64,000 nt of DNA. Origin: Mycobacterium sp. D16Q14 (GTDB lineage Bacteria; Actinomycetota; Actinomycetes; Mycobacteriales; Mycobacteriaceae). Both the position numbers and the translations under genes were made by a program. The stretch lies in NCBI GenBank assembly GCA_002013415.1, contig MAEX01000004.1, positions 1 through 64,000 of the forward strand, read 5' to 3'. Shown here in pieces: positions 9,348 to 18,247 of this stretch. The notes beneath the pieces are model-generated. The model did not search any database, was not told the DNA's origin, and was given only the letters and a program-made list of their open reading frames with translations. Each line of letters opens with the position of its first letter. The stretch's first letter is position 1.

Positions 9348-9491
9348 GATTTCTCCTGTGCCAGTTGGTCTTTGTGTTTGATCACCGGGTTGTTTGGTGA
9401 TACTTCAACGATGCGACCTGGCGGCGGGAAAGTCTGTCGGGCAAGTGGCCGATCAGGGGGATGACCGTGTTGTCCACCAATTGGGGGACAC

Positions 9492-10169
9492 GTGCCGTTT
9501 TGGCGTGCCAAGCTTGCGTTTGTGCAGGTGAGCGGCGAGCTCGTGCGGGTAGTGGTCGGTGACGATCACCCGCTCTTCCGTGAGGGTGTGGTGCGGGCGC
9601 TGACCGGCAGCGGCCAGATAGAGGTGGTGGCGGAGGCCGAGGACGGCGCCGGCGCACTCGCGCTGATCAGGCAGCACCTGCCTGATGTCGCGCTCATCGA
9701 CTACCGCATGCCGGAGCTCGACGGGACGCAGGTGGCGGCCGCGGTGCGCCGTGATGAACTGCGCACCCGAGTGCTCTTGTTATCCGCGCATGACGATGCG
9801 GCGATCGTTTATCGCGCGTTGGAGGAGGGCGCCGCGGGCTTTCTGTCGAAGGAGTCCACCCGCGCGGAACTGGTCAGTGCGGTGCTCGACTGTGCGCGGG
9901 GCCGTGACGTGGTGACTGCGAGCCTGACGTCAGGTCTGGCCGGTGAGATCCGCAGGCGCGCCCAACCGGCGGGCCCCGCACTGAGCGCCCGTGAACGTGA
10001 GGTGCTGCGGATGATCGCCGCCGGGCTTACCGTGCCTACCATCGCCAAGCAGCTGTTCCTGGCCCCGTCCACCGTGAAAACCCATGTGCAGCGGTTGTAC
10101 GAGAAGCTGGGTGTCGGCGACCGTGCCGCCGCGGTGGCCGAGGCCATGCGGCGTGGATTGCTGGAGTAG
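9492..10169 (+). CDS. NarL/LuxR-family response regulator
   Basis: A two-domain regulator of about 225 residues. The receiver domain has the acidic pair D24-D25, the phospho-acceptor D70 (ALIDYRMPE) and the conserved Lys (LSKES). A C-terminal LuxR helix-turn-helix follows (LSAREREVLRMIAAG through STVKTHVQRLYEKL). The GTG at 9492 has GGGGGA just upstream; GTG 9522 is another possible start. It is followed after two bases by its likely partner histidine kinase, so the two form an operon. The kinase would phosphorylate D70 to enable dimerisation and DNA binding. Targets are unknown; the downstream mycothione reductase gene is a possible one. Confidence 0.92.
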   Translation: MPFWRAKLAFVQVSGELVRVVVGDDHPLFREGVVRALTGSGQIEVVAEAEDGAGALALIRQHLPDVALIDYRMPELDGTQVAAAVRRDELRTRVLLLSAHDDAAIVYRALEEGAAGFLSKESTRAELVSAVLDCARGRDVVTASLTSGLAGEIRRRAQPAGPALSAREREVLRMIAAGLTVPTIAKQLFLAPSTVKTHVQRLYEKLGVGDRAAAVAEAMRRGLLE

Positions 10170-10171
10170 CC

Positions 10172-11362
10172 GTGGCGATCGGACTGGACCAGATAGCCGA
10201 CTACTTCACCGCCGAACCCATGCGGGTTTCGGCCTGGCTGCGGTTGCCGCTGATCGTGCTGATCGTGCTGTTGGGGTCGAACCCCAACATCGAAATGTGG
10301 CATGACGGTGTGTATTACGGGGTGATCGCGGTGTACACGGTGTCCGCGATCGCCTGGGTGGTGATCGCGGTTCGTGGACATGTCCCGCTGTGGGTGGCTC
10401 CCGCCGCCACGGCCATCGACATCGCCGCCGTGGTGGCGCTGTGTGTGGCCTCCGGTTACGGCACGTCGGAATTGCTTCCGGTGTTCTTCCTGTTACCCGT
10501 CTCGGTGGCCTTTCAAGAGCGGCCCGCGGTGACTGCTGCCCTTGGAATCATCACCGCTGCAGGGTATTTGGGTGTTTTGGTGTTCTACGCCAGGAGCGGC
10601 AACATCGACGGCATCCCCGGCGACGAGTACGTCACGGTGGCGACCTTGCTGTGGTTGGCCGCTGCCACCGCGGGAATGTGCTTCGTCCTCAAACGCCGCT
10701 CCGAACACGTGGGGCAGCTGTTGCACACCCGCGAGCAGCTGGTCCTGGAAGCGATGCGCGCCGATGAGCGGCATAACCGCGAGGTCGCCGAACGCCTGCA
10801 CGACGGTCCGTTGCAGAACCTGCTGGCGGCGCGCCTGGAGATCGAAGAAGTGCTTGAACGTCAACCGGATCCGATATTGAGGGCGGTTCACTCCTCCCTG
10901 CGGGAGACGGCGGCGGAGCTTCGCGGGGCGGTGTCCTCGCTGCATCCGCAGGTGCTCGCCGAGCTGGGATTGACGGCGGCGATCCACGAGCTCGGGCGCC
11001 AGTACGCGGCGCGGGGGACCGCGGAGGTCAACACCGAACTGCAGGAAGTCGGCAGTCTCCCGGTGCAGCCGTTGGTGTATCGCGCGGCCAAGGAGCTTTT
11101 GACCAATGCCGTGAAACACGGCCGTGCCAAGAACATTCACGTCGAGCTGACCCGGGACGGGAATCTTTTGACGCTTGTGGTCGCGGACGACGGCAGGGGC
11201 TTCGATCCGCGCGAACTCACCTCATCGGTCGCCAACGGGCATATCGGGCTGGCCTCGCTGACGGTTCCGATCGCGGCTACCGGCGGCAACGTCGAGATCG
11301 TGTCGGCGCCGGGTGCGGGCACCCGGGTGTCCGTCACGGTGCCCGCCAATATGGCAGCGTAA
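10172..11362 (+). CDS. NarL-type membrane sensor histidine kinase
   Basis: A 396-residue sensor kinase. The first 170 residues hold four to six hydrophobic segments (about 25-35, 48-68, 74-94, 100-114, 120-140, 155-173) with no large outside domain. HisKA_3 dimerisation with the phospho-His H210 ([17 protein letters not shown]) and a HATPase_c domain ([20 protein letters not shown], and a final [11 protein letters not shown]) follow. It starts two bases after the response-regulator stop, so the pair is cotranscribed. With so little outside the membrane, it may sense a membrane-borne or intracellular signal. The mtr gene begins 47 bases downstream, raising the possibility of a link with thiol redox balance; that is inference. 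Confidence 0.92.
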   Translation: MAIGLDQIADYFTAEPMRVSAWLRLPLIVLIVLLGSNPNIEMWHDGVYYGVIAVYTVSAIAWVVIAVRGHVPLWVAPAATAIDIAAVVALCVASGYGTSELLPVFFLLPVSVAFQERPAVTAALGIITAAGYLGVLVFYARSGNIDGIPGDEYVTVATLLWLAAATAGMCFVLKRRSEHVGQLLHTREQLVLEAMRADERHNREVAERLHDGPLQNLLAARLEIEEVLERQPDPILRAVHSSLRETAAELRGAVSSLHPQVLAELGLTAAIHELGRQYAARGTAEVNTELQEVGSLPVQPLVYRAAKELLTNAVKHGRAKNIHVELTRDGNLLTLVVADDGRGFDPRELTSSVANGHIGLASLTVPIAATGGNVEIVSAPGAGTRVSVTVPANMAA

Positions 11363-11409
11363 GGGGGACGCTCGGCACCGAGAGCGGGCCCTCAACAGAT
11401 GGAGAACAG

Positions 11410-12813
11410 GTGTACGACCTCGTCATCATCGGTTCCGGCAGTGGAAATTCCTTGCCCGACGACCGTTTCGCGGATCAGAAGATCGCGATCGTTGATCGCG
11501 GTGTGTACGGGGGTGCCTATGGCGGCACCTGCCTGAATGTCGGATGCATACCCACCAAGATGTTCGTCTATCCGGCGGACCTGGCCGATGAGGCACGCGA
11601 CGGTGCCCGGCTCGGTGTGGACAGCTCGGTGAGCGGGACCCGCTGGGCCGATATCCGCGAGCGTGTCTTCGGCCGGATAGACTCGATCGCGGCGGGTGGG
11701 CTGCGCTACCGCGTCGAGGACTGCCCGAACATCACCGTCTTTCAGCAGGAGGCGCGATTCATCGCGCCGGGAGCCGATGCCGAGGGCGATCTGATTCACC
11801 GGCTCCAATTGGCCGACGGCACCATCCTGGAGGCCCGGCAGGTCGTGATCGCCGCAGGATCGCGCCCGGTCATCCCGCCAGTGATCGCCGAGAGCGGCGT
11901 GGCCTTCCACACCAATGACGACATCATGCGGCTGCCGGAATTGCCCGATCGTGTGGTCATCGTGGGCAGCGGCTTCATCGCCGCCGAATTGGCGCACGTA
12001 TTCAATGGCTTGGGGTCGGTGGTGACGGTGATCGCACGCGGCCCAAGACTGCTGCGCGCCCAGGATGAGACGATCTCGCAGCGTTTCACCGAGGTGGTGT
12101 CGGACCGGTGGGATGTGCGGCTGAACAGGGAGGTGGTGGCGGCCCGTGAGATCGATACCGGCGGAGTCGAATTGGAACTCACGGACGGATCAACGGTGGC
12201 GGGTGATGCTCTGCTGGTCGCGACCGGACGTACCCCCAATGGTGATCAACTGGATGTGGCGGCGGCGGGATTGACGCTCGACGAAGGGGGACGCGTCCCC
12301 GTCGACCAGTACCAGCGCACCCCGGTGCGCGGCATCTACGCCCTGGGCGATGTGAGTTCGCACTATCTGCTCAAGCATGTGGCCAATCACGAAGCCCGGG
12401 TGGTGCAGGCGAATCTGCTTTCCGGGTGGGACTCGCCGACCACGGCCAGTGATCACCGGTTCGTGCCGGGTGCGGTGTTCAGCCGCCCCCAGGTGGCATC
12501 GGTGGGGTTGTCAGAGGACGAGGCGAGGCAGCGCGGGATCGATGTGGTGGTGAAGGTTCAGACGTACGGGGACATCGCGTACGGATGGGCGATGGAGGAC
12601 ACCGAGGGCCTGTGCAAGCTGATCGCGGATCGCGCGACGGGTCTGCTGGTGGGCGCGCACATCGTCGGCTATCAGGCATCGGCGCTTATCCAGTCGTTGA
12701 TCACCGCGATGAGTTTCTCGATTCCGGTGCGCGAGATGGCGCGTGGGCAGTACTGGATACACCCGGCACTCCCCGAGCTGATCGAGAATGCGCTACTGGG
12801 ACTGGAGCTTTAG
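11410..12813 (+). CDS. mtr: Mycothione reductase
   Basis: A 467-residue FAD-dependent disulfide reductase that returns oxidised mycothiol (mycothione) to the thiol using NADPH. It has the FAD motif GSGSGNS, the redox-active Cys pair C41/C46 ([13 protein letters not shown]), the NADPH motif [12 protein letters not shown], the second FAD motif YALGDVS, and the C-terminal His-Glu base ([10 protein letters not shown]451/E456). It matches M. tuberculosis Mtr (Rv2855) closely along its length, including [12 protein letters not shown] small oddity is GGAYGGT before the Cys pair, where the tuberculosis enzyme has a shorter GGT. The start is GTG 11410, with GGAGAA six bases before. It probably shares a transcript with the two-component genes. 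Confidence 0.94.
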   Translation: MYDLVIIGSGSGNSLPDDRFADQKIAIVDRGVYGGAYGGTCLNVGCIPTKMFVYPADLADEARDGARLGVDSSVSGTRWADIRERVFGRIDSIAAGGLRYRVEDCPNITVFQQEARFIAPGADAEGDLIHRLQLADGTILEARQVVIAAGSRPVIPPVIAESGVAFHTNDDIMRLPELPDRVVIVGSGFIAAELAHVFNGLGSVVTVIARGPRLLRAQDETISQRFTEVVSDRWDVRLNREVVAAREIDTGGVELELTDGSTVAGDALLVATGRTPNGDQLDVAAAGLTLDEGGRVPVDQYQRTPVRGIYALGDVSSHYLLKHVANHEARVVQANLLSGWDSPTTASDHRFVPGAVFSRPQVASVGLSEDEARQRGIDVVVKVQTYGDIAYGWAMEDTEGLCKLIADRATGLLVGAHIVGYQASALIQSLITAMSFSIPVREMARGQYWIHPALPELIENALLGLEL

Positions 12814-12814
12814 C

Positions 12815-13208
12815 TCAGCCGGCCACGAACTCGTCGTAGGCGGAAGCCAGGCCTGCGGGCAGCACCGTGACATTGCATTCACGCTGGGCGTTGCCGATCG
12901 GTGCCAGCATGCCGCGTAACTCGTGGTACTCCGTGAGATGAGCGGTGAAGGACGTGCGGATGTTGGCGGCAGCCTCGGGCCGGGACTGGTTGGGGGGCGG
13001 CATCGAACACCGCGCGTGCGCCCGGGTGGCTGTCGAGGTAGCTGCGTGTCGCCGAGGTGGTGGTGCCGACAGTGTCGGACAGTCTCTCTTGGCTGCAGTC
13101 CGGCGCCGTGAATGCGGCGGGAGCCGCTACGACGACGGCTAATCCTCCGAAGAGGCTGATTGCGCTGGTGAGGGCTATCTGGCGTATGCGTACGTGGTGG
13201 AGTTTCAT
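12815..13208 (-). pseudogene. Haemophore-type haem-binding protein, frameshifted
   Basis: Two overlapping minus-strand frames join into one protein of the mycobacterial haemophore family (PF16525 type, exemplified by Rv0203). The first, from ATG 13208, has a signal peptide and the family start (APDCSQERLSDTVG, then DSHPGARAVFDAA). The second continues with NQSRPEAAANIRTSFTAHL, YHELRGMLAPIG, QRECNVTVLP and ends ASAYDEFVAG. The change of frame falls at six G on the plus strand (12992-12997, C6 in the gene); five would restore a single frame of about 130 residues. As read, the protein stops with a scrambled tail and loses the second Cys. It may be a true mutation, a switchable tract or a sequencing error. 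It converges with mtr. Confidence 0.85.
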
Positions 13209-13297
13209 GGTGTCTCTCTTAGGGTCAGTCGTGCACTGATCCCCGACCGGGTGTTCCCCGGCCCTTGTTTACACGGCGGCGCTTGACCGCCGCGAGG

Positions 13298-14536
13298 TCA
13301 ACCGACCAGCGGAATCTCCGCGGCGATGCTGTCCAGCAGCGCCGGATAGCGCTTGGCTTCCTTGTGGTTGCCCGGCTTGCCGCTGCTGACCACGCCGACG
13401 GATAGAGCGCGTGCGGGATCAGCCCAGACGGCGATGTCTACCAACCCGGTGTGCCCGAACGCGGCCGGAGAGTTGCGCCCGAATGGGCCGAATCGTTTGG
13501 AGCCCAACATGTATCCGGTACCCCAGCGCATCGGCATACCGCCGGTCGCCATGTCGGGGCGCAGCCGCCGGGCGGGTGCCGCGGCGGCCCGGATGGTTTC
13601 GGGAGACATAATCCGTACCCCATCGAGTTCCCCTCCGCGGCACAGCATCTCGGCGAAGCGGGACAGCTCGTTTGCGGTGGAGACGGTGTTGGACGATGGC
13701 ACCACGCCGGTGAGGAAGAACGGCTGGTTCGACATCGGGATGATCTCGTGCATGGTGCCGCCGACTACCGCCCGGAAGGCCGCGCGCATGGGCGCGGGCA
13801 GTGGCTTGCCGGTGGGATGACTCGGTGCCACCAGCGGCACGTCCTCCGGCGCGACACCGTAGTTGGTCCATCGGAACCCAAGGGGGTCAAGGATTTCCGT
13901 GGCAAGTATGTCGCGGATGCTCTTGCCGGTGGCGCCCAGAACGATCTCGCGCACCAACGGTCCCCAGGTCAGTGCGTGGTACATGTGCACCAGGCCGGGA
14001 CGGTAGAGCGGGCGCAGCTGGCCGAGCTGTTCGCGGGTGTACTCGCTGTCGTCCATCCGGGTGACGTCCGGCCGCGGTCCGGTGGGCACCGGAATGCCCG
14101 CGCTGTGCGTCATCACGTGGCGAAGGGTGATGCGATCCTTGCCCCGGCTGGTGAAGGTGGGCAAGTAGTCGCAGACGCGGTCATCGAGCGATAGCGCTCC
14201 GCGCTCGACCAGTAGGTGGACCACCGTCGTGGAGATGGCCTTGGCGGCCGAGTACACGCAGAACGGCGTGTCGGTGGTGACGGGGATCTTCTCGGCGTCG
14301 GCCGGATCGGTGGGAGCGTTGCCCCAGCCGTGTCCGATGGCACGGTTGAGGATCACCTTTCCCTTGTGTCGCAGACACACCTGAATCGCTGGGTGCATAC
14401 CGGCCTGGTACCAGTACCGGGTTGCCTGCCAGATTCGTTCGACGGCGGCCGGATCGATGCCGGAGTGGTCCTCGTCGGCGGTGTTCGTCACCGAGTCCAG
14501 GTCTGCCGGAACTCGTATGCGTCCGTCGTCAGTCAT
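13298..14536 (-). CDS. Serine hydrolase of the beta-lactamase/esterase family (LipE-like)
   Basis: A 412-residue penicillin-binding-protein-fold enzyme. The SxxK motif is S96-A-A-K99 (VYSAAKA), the second motif is Y186-H-A, and the third is H362-T-G (FGHTGLVD). A Tyr-x-x second motif and HTG instead of KTG are more typical of family VIII esterases than of true class C beta-lactamases, so an esterase or lipase role is favoured; M. tuberculosis LipE is the closest named type I can suggest. There is no signal peptide, so it is probably cytoplasmic. A repeated-family hairpin lies just upstream. Confidence 0.85.
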   Translation of the reverse strand: MTDDGRIRVPADLDSVTNTADEDHSGIDPAAVERIWQATRYWYQAGMHPAIQVCLRHKGKVILNRAIGHGWGNAPTDPADAEKIPVTTDTPFCVYSAAKAISTTVVHLLVERGALSLDDRVCDYLPTFTSRGKDRITLRHVMTHSAGIPVPTGPRPDVTRMDDSEYTREQLGQLRPLYRPGLVHMYHALTWGPLVREIVLGATGKSIRDILATEILDPLGFRWTNYGVAPEDVPLVAPSHPTGKPLPAPMRAAFRAVVGGTMHEIIPMSNQPFFLTGVVPSSNTVSTANELSRFAEMLCRGGELDGVRIMSPETIRAAAAPARRLRPDMATGGMPMRWGTGYMLGSKRFGPFGRNSPAAFGHTGLVDIAVWADPARALSVGVVSSGKPGNHKEAKRYPALLDSIAAEIPLVG

Positions 14537-14549
14537 AGTGCCCTTTCGC

Positions 14550-14605
14550 CGAGTGGGAATCTCACGAGGAAATTCCGGCCAAACGCCTCGTCAGATTCCC
14601 ATTCG
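14550..14605. repeat. Intergenic hairpin, copy 1 of a dispersed repeat
   Basis: Arms 14550-14569 and 14586-14605 pair at 18 of 20 positions. The element shares its arm sequence (GAGTGGGAATCTC) and loop (AAATTCCGGCC) with the perfect hairpin at 24158-24213, so the two are copies of one element. It sits between two minus-strand genes, downstream of the acyl-CoA dehydrogenase gene, where it can act as a terminator. Confidence 0.75.
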
Positions 14606-14631
14606 ACGTTAGCGGCCCGGGCGGGGTCGGA

Positions 14632-15777
14632 TCAGAAGCCCAGGTCGCGCCCGATGAGCTCCTTCATGATCTCGTTGGAGCCTGCCCAGATCTTGGTGAC
14701 GCGGGCGTCCATCCAGGCCCGCGCGACCCGGCACTCCTTCATGTAGCCGTAGCCGCCGTGCAGCTGCACACACGCGTCGATGACCTCGTTCTGCACCTGC
14801 GAGGACCACCACTTGGCCTTCGCGGCATCGATTGCCGAGAGCTCACCCTTGCTGTGCGACAGCACACCTTGATCGACATACACCTGTGCCGCTTCGAGTT
14901 TGGTGACGAGCTCGGCGATGAGGAACTTGTTGTACTGCAGGCTGCCGATCTGCTGACCGAACGCCTTGCGCTCCTTGGCGTACTCGATCGTCTCCTCCAG
15001 CACGGCGGCTGCGTGGGCGATGTTAGCGACCGCACAGCCCATCCGCTCCTGGGGCAGGCGCTGCATCATCGAGATGAATCCCTGGTTCACCTCGCCGATC
15101 ACGTTCTCGGCGGGCACCCGGACATCGGTGAAGAACAGTTCGGCGGTATCGGCCTCGGGCTGGCCCACCTTGTCCAGCTTGCGGCCGCGCTCAAAACCGG
15201 GCATGCCCTCTTCGACGGCGAACAAGGTGATGCCCTTGGCCTTGAGCTCGGGTGCCGTGCGCGCGGCAACGACGACGAGATCGGCGCGGGCGCCGTTGGT
15301 GATGAACGTTTTGGAGCCGTTGATGACCCAGTCGTCGCCGTCCTTGACCGCGGTGGTCTTGAGGGCAGCCAGATCGGAGCCACCCGACGGTTCGGTCATA
15401 CCGATGGCGGTGATCATCTCGCCGCTACAGAACTTCGGCAGCCAGCGCTGCTTCTGCTCGTCGGTGGTCAGCTCGACCAGGTAGGGGGCGACGATGTCGA
15501 AATGGATGGACATCGACGAGGCCAGTGCGGCGCTGGAGCGGGACAGCTCCTCCTGTAGAACCGCGTTGTAGCGGTAGTCTCCGGCGCTGCTGCCCCCGAA
15601 CTCCTCGGGCACGTCGAGCCCCAGGTAGCCCTGCTTGCCCGCCTCTAACCACAATTCGCGGTCGATGTAGCGCTGCTCGATGAAGCTCTCGGCGCGCGGC
15701 TCGACGTGGCGCTGCACGAATGCCTTTACGGACTCCCGGAACGCGTCGTGGTCCTCGGTGTAGATAGTGCGTTGCAT
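14632..15777 (-). CDS. Acyl-CoA dehydrogenase, long-chain (LCAD) type
   Basis: A flavoenzyme of about 381 residues that makes the first oxidation in beta-oxidation, passing electrons to ETF. Signatures are AIGMTEPSGGSDL, VINGSKTFITNG, KERKAFGQ and LHGGYGYMKE. The usual catalytic Glu region reads WAGSNEIMKEL, without the Glu of medium-chain enzymes. Instead the sequence LPQERM matches the helix position used by long-chain and isovaleryl-type enzymes, so that Glu is the likely base. The start is placed at ATG 15777 (MQRTIYTEDH); a GTG at 15813 would add 12 residues but also lacks a ribosome binding site. The AraC gene lies just upstream on the same strand. Confidence 0.9.
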   Translation of the reverse strand: MQRTIYTEDHDAFRESVKAFVQRHVEPRAESFIEQRYIDRELWLEAGKQGYLGLDVPEEFGGSSAGDYRYNAVLQEELSRSSAALASSMSIHFDIVAPYLVELTTDEQKQRWLPKFCSGEMITAIGMTEPSGGSDLAALKTTAVKDGDDWVINGSKTFITNGARADLVVVAARTAPELKAKGITLFAVEEGMPGFERGRKLDKVGQPEADTAELFFTDVRVPAENVIGEVNQGFISMMQRLPQERMGCAVANIAHAAAVLEETIEYAKERKAFGQQIGSLQYNKFLIAELVTKLEAAQVYVDQGVLSHSKGELSAIDAAKAKWWSSQVQNEVIDACVQLHGGYGYMKECRVARAWMDARVTKIWAGSNEIMKELIGRDLGF

Positions 15778-15789
15778 GGTGTTATCGAA

Positions 15790-15811
15790 GCACGCGTCTA
15801 AATCCGCGTGC
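15790..15811. terminator. Short perfect hairpin between araC-type and acyl-CoA dehydrogenase genes
   Basis: Seven-base arms GCACGCG (15790-15796) and CGCGTGC (15805-15811) flank an 8-base AT-rich loop. It lies between the stop of the AraC-type gene and the start chosen for the acyl-CoA dehydrogenase gene. It could be a weak terminator or a regulator site. Confidence 0.4.
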
Positions 15812-15822
15812 ACCGGGCTCCG

Positions 15823-16599
15823 CTAGCTCAGCTGCACACTGCGGTGCAGCTCCACCGGGGTGATGCCGAACATCTCGTGAAACGCCCGGTTGGCATGGGA
15901 ACTGTCGCTGAAACCGGCCGCGTGCGCGGCATCGGTCAGGGTGCCTCCGGTGCGCGCGACCTCGATGGTGCGGATGAGTCGTGCCCAGCGGACATACGCG
16001 GGGAAGGACATGCCGGTATCGCGGGCGAACATGCGCCCCAGCCGGTCCGCGGAGAGATGTACGACCCGCGCCACTTCGGCCAGCCGCACCGGCCCGGTCA
16101 GTATGCCGGGCAGCAGCCGGATGGCCTCCCGGACACTCTCATGTGGTTCGGGCGCGTGCGCATCGCCGACAAGACGGGCGATGACGTTCTCTGCCGCAGA
16201 CGAATCATCTTGTATATCGATGAGTTCTGATGCTGCAGCGCACCAGGCGGCGGCGTCGTTGCGTGAGGCGTCGTCGAATAGTGCGCCGAGACCGCGGCCT
16301 TCGAGGCAGGTGGGTTCCAGGTAGATCATCAGACCGGTCGATGTGCCGCCGTGCACGGTGTGTTGCGCTCCCGCGGGAATGACGGCGGCGGGGCTACTGA
16401 CCCGGCGATCTGCCGCGTCGGTGATCTGCAGGGTCCCATCCAGGGCGATGGCGATCTGCACTGCCGCATGAGTATGTCGGTGGGTATCCCCCAGCGCCCC
16501 GCGGTAGACGAGCCTCCCGGGTTCGATGACTGCCTCGCCTGTCCAGCCCATGCCTTTGAGTATCGGCGACAGGTCAACGGATCTATACATGCGCGGCAT
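15823..16599 (-). CDS. AraC-family transcriptional regulator
   Basis: A regulator of about 258 residues. A cupin-like N-terminal half (DTHRHTHAAVQIAIALDG, then VIPAGAQHTV) probably binds a small ligand. Two helix-turn-helix units follow (LAEVARVVHLSADRLGRMF, and TDAAHAAGFSDSSHANRAF). The final FGITPVELHR is the usual AraC end. The start is uncertain: ATG at 16599 and 16590 are both possible, and neither has a ribosome binding site. The divergent hydroxylase gene begins at the same spot (ATG 16598), so the two genes have almost no space between them. It may control the hydroxylase, or the acyl-CoA dehydrogenase downstream. Confidence 0.88.
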   Translation of the reverse strand: MPRMYRSVDLSPILKGMGWTGEAVIEPGRLVYRGALGDTHRHTHAAVQIAIALDGTLQITDAADRRVSSPAAVIPAGAQHTVHGGTSTGLMIYLEPTCLEGRGLGALFDDASRNDAAAWCAAASELIDIQDDSSAAENVIARLVGDAHAPEPHESVREAIRLLPGILTGPVRLAEVARVVHLSADRLGRMFARDTGMSFPAYVRWARLIRTIEVARTGGTLTDAAHAAGFSDSSHANRAFHEMFGITPVELHRSVQLS

Positions 16600-17533
16600 G
16601 CACACAAAAACCAAGACTGCTTGCATGGCTATTTGGTTTGTGCGGTACGGCTACGTGCCGCTGATGTTGTTGGGTATCAACGGGGTTGCGATTGCACTGG
16701 CGCATCGGCCGTGGGCACCACTGTGGATGGCAATTCTCATTCTGGTGGCGATCGGGCTGTCGTTCCTTGCCGAGCGGGTGGCGCCCTACTCGCCCGAGTG
16801 GAACGAGTCGATGGGGGACGCGCCGCGGGATGCCGCGCATGCCTTCGTGAACGAGACCGCGCTGCTGCTCACGGTGCTGGCCGTGCCGGCGGTTGCGCTG
16901 CTCTCGCCGTTCCACGCCTGGTGGCCGTCGTCGATCCCCTTTGTGTTGCAGGTGCTCATCGCTGCGACCGTCGCCGATTTCGGAATCACGCTCATGCACT
17001 ACGCCAGCCACAAGGTGCCGGCACTGTGGCGACTGCATGCCGTGCACCACAGCATCAAGAGGTTCTACGGCTTCAACGGATTGATGAAACATCCCGTGCA
17101 CGGTGGGCTGGAACTGATGGCGGGAACGGCGCCGCTTCTCATCATGGGGTTGCCGCAGGCGGTCGCCGAAGCATTGACGGTCTTGATCGCGGTCCAGCTG
17201 CTGCTGCAGCATTCCAACGCCGACTACCGGATCGGCCGACTGCGGGTGGTGTTGGCGCTCAATGAGGGGCACCGGTTCCATCACCTCAAGTGGGCGGGCA
17301 TCGGCGACGTCAACTTCGGGCTGTTCACGCTGGTCTGGGACCATCTGCTGCGGACGTTCTCCTTTGACCCGGCGCGGCGCTTTCACAGTGACGACCTGGG
17401 TATGGCGGCCAAGCCGAACTATCCGGCCGGATACACCGCGCAGCTCGCCGAGCCGTTCCGGGCCAGCGGTGCGTGCCACTTCGACGGTGTGCAATCTGAG
17501 GTGACGGCGACCGTGCGGCAGCCGTCGACGTGA
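16598..17533 (+). CDS. Fatty acid hydroxylase / sterol desaturase family protein
   Basis: An integral membrane di-iron oxygenase of about 311 residues. The three His clusters that bind the iron pair are present: HYASH (HxxxH), HAVHH and HRFHH (both HxxHH). Hydrophobic segments flank them (near the start, then LLLTVLAVPAVALL and VLQVLIAATVADFG). This superfamily hydroxylates or desaturates sterols, fatty acids, carotenoids or ether lipids; the substrate cannot be read from sequence. The start could be 16589, 16598 or 16625. It is divergent from the AraC regulator, with overlapping start regions. Confidence 0.88.
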   Translation: MHTKTKTACMAIWFVRYGYVPLMLLGINGVAIALAHRPWAPLWMAILILVAIGLSFLAERVAPYSPEWNESMGDAPRDAAHAFVNETALLLTVLAVPAVALLSPFHAWWPSSIPFVLQVLIAATVADFGITLMHYASHKVPALWRLHAVHHSIKRFYGFNGLMKHPVHGGLELMAGTAPLLIMGLPQAVAEALTVLIAVQLLLQHSNADYRIGRLRVVLALNEGHRFHHLKWAGIGDVNFGLFTLVWDHLLRTFSFDPARRFHSDDLGMAAKPNYPAGYTAQLAEPFRASGACHFDGVQSEVTATVRQPST

Positions 17534-17590
17534 CGCTGAACACCCTGTGAGGTGCGACTTTCGGCTTGCGGGGGCCACTGGCGGGGAGCT

Positions 17591-17609
17591 TAGATACATC
17601 TTGTGTCTA
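17591..17609. promoter_or_regulatory. Imperfect palindrome over the GntR start codon
   Basis: TAGATACA (17591-17598) and TGTGTCTA (17602-17609) are inverted with one mismatch and a 3-base spacer. The element covers the GTG start at 17603. TAGATA can also act as a -10 box seven bases before that GTG, which would make the transcript leaderless. A GntR dimer bound here would block its own promoter. Confidence 0.45.
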
Positions 17610-18247
17610 TCAGTCGTACGGCAGCCATCTCCGCAAGTGAAGAGGCGTATCGCTGCGTCAAGGAGCGCATCCTCAGCGGCGACATCCCCGGAGGTGAGCT
17701 GCTGAGCGAAGGCGAGATCTCGGCGTGGATGGGATGCAGCCGCACCCCGGTACGCGAGGCCTTCCTGCGGCTTGAAACCGAAGGCTGGCTGAGGCTCTAT
17801 CCCAAGCGCGGGGCCCTGGTGGTGCCCATTACCCCCGAGGAACGGCGGCATGTCGTCGACGCGCGCCGTGTCGTGGAGAGTGCGGCGGCGGCACGCATTG
17901 CCGAACGGGGCGCGTCGCAGGCACTCCTGTCTGACCTGTCCGCTCTCATCGATGTGCAATTGGGGCGTGCCGCGCAGGGCGATGCGGCGGGTTTCGCCGC
18001 GGCCGATGTGGACTTCCACCGCGCGATCGTTGCCAAGCTGGGCAACCCGCTGCTGGAGAACTTCTACGACAGTCTTCGCGAGCGCCAGCGCCGGATGGCG
18101 GCTGCCGCCATCGGGGTGGACCCGGTGCGGGTCGCACGGTCGGTTGCCGGGCACCGCGCGCTGGTGGACGCTCTTGCGGTGGGCCACGCGGCACGCTTCA
18201 GCGTCGAGCTGGTCGAGCACATGAAAGTGGTGACCGAGGGTGACTAG
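17603..18247 (+). CDS. GntR-family (FadR subfamily) transcriptional regulator
   Basis: A 214-residue regulator with an N-terminal winged helix (YRCVKERILSGDIPGGELL, CSRTPVREAFLRLETEGW) and an all-helical FCD effector domain with probable metal ligands (DVDFHRAIV and GHRALVDAL). FadR-type regulators bind small acids. The gene overlaps the following MFS transporter by eight bases, so it probably controls its own transcript and thereby uptake or export of its ligand. It starts at GTG 17603 with no ribosome binding site and a palindrome over the start. Confidence 0.9.
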   Translation: MSISRTAAISASEEAYRCVKERILSGDIPGGELLSEGEISAWMGCSRTPVREAFLRLETEGWLRLYPKRGALVVPITPEERRHVVDARRVVESAAAARIAERGASQALLSDLSALIDVQLGRAAQGDAAGFAAADVDFHRAIVAKLGNPLLENFYDSLRERQRRMAAAAIGVDPVRVARSVAGHRALVDALAVGHAARFSVELVEHMKVVTEGD

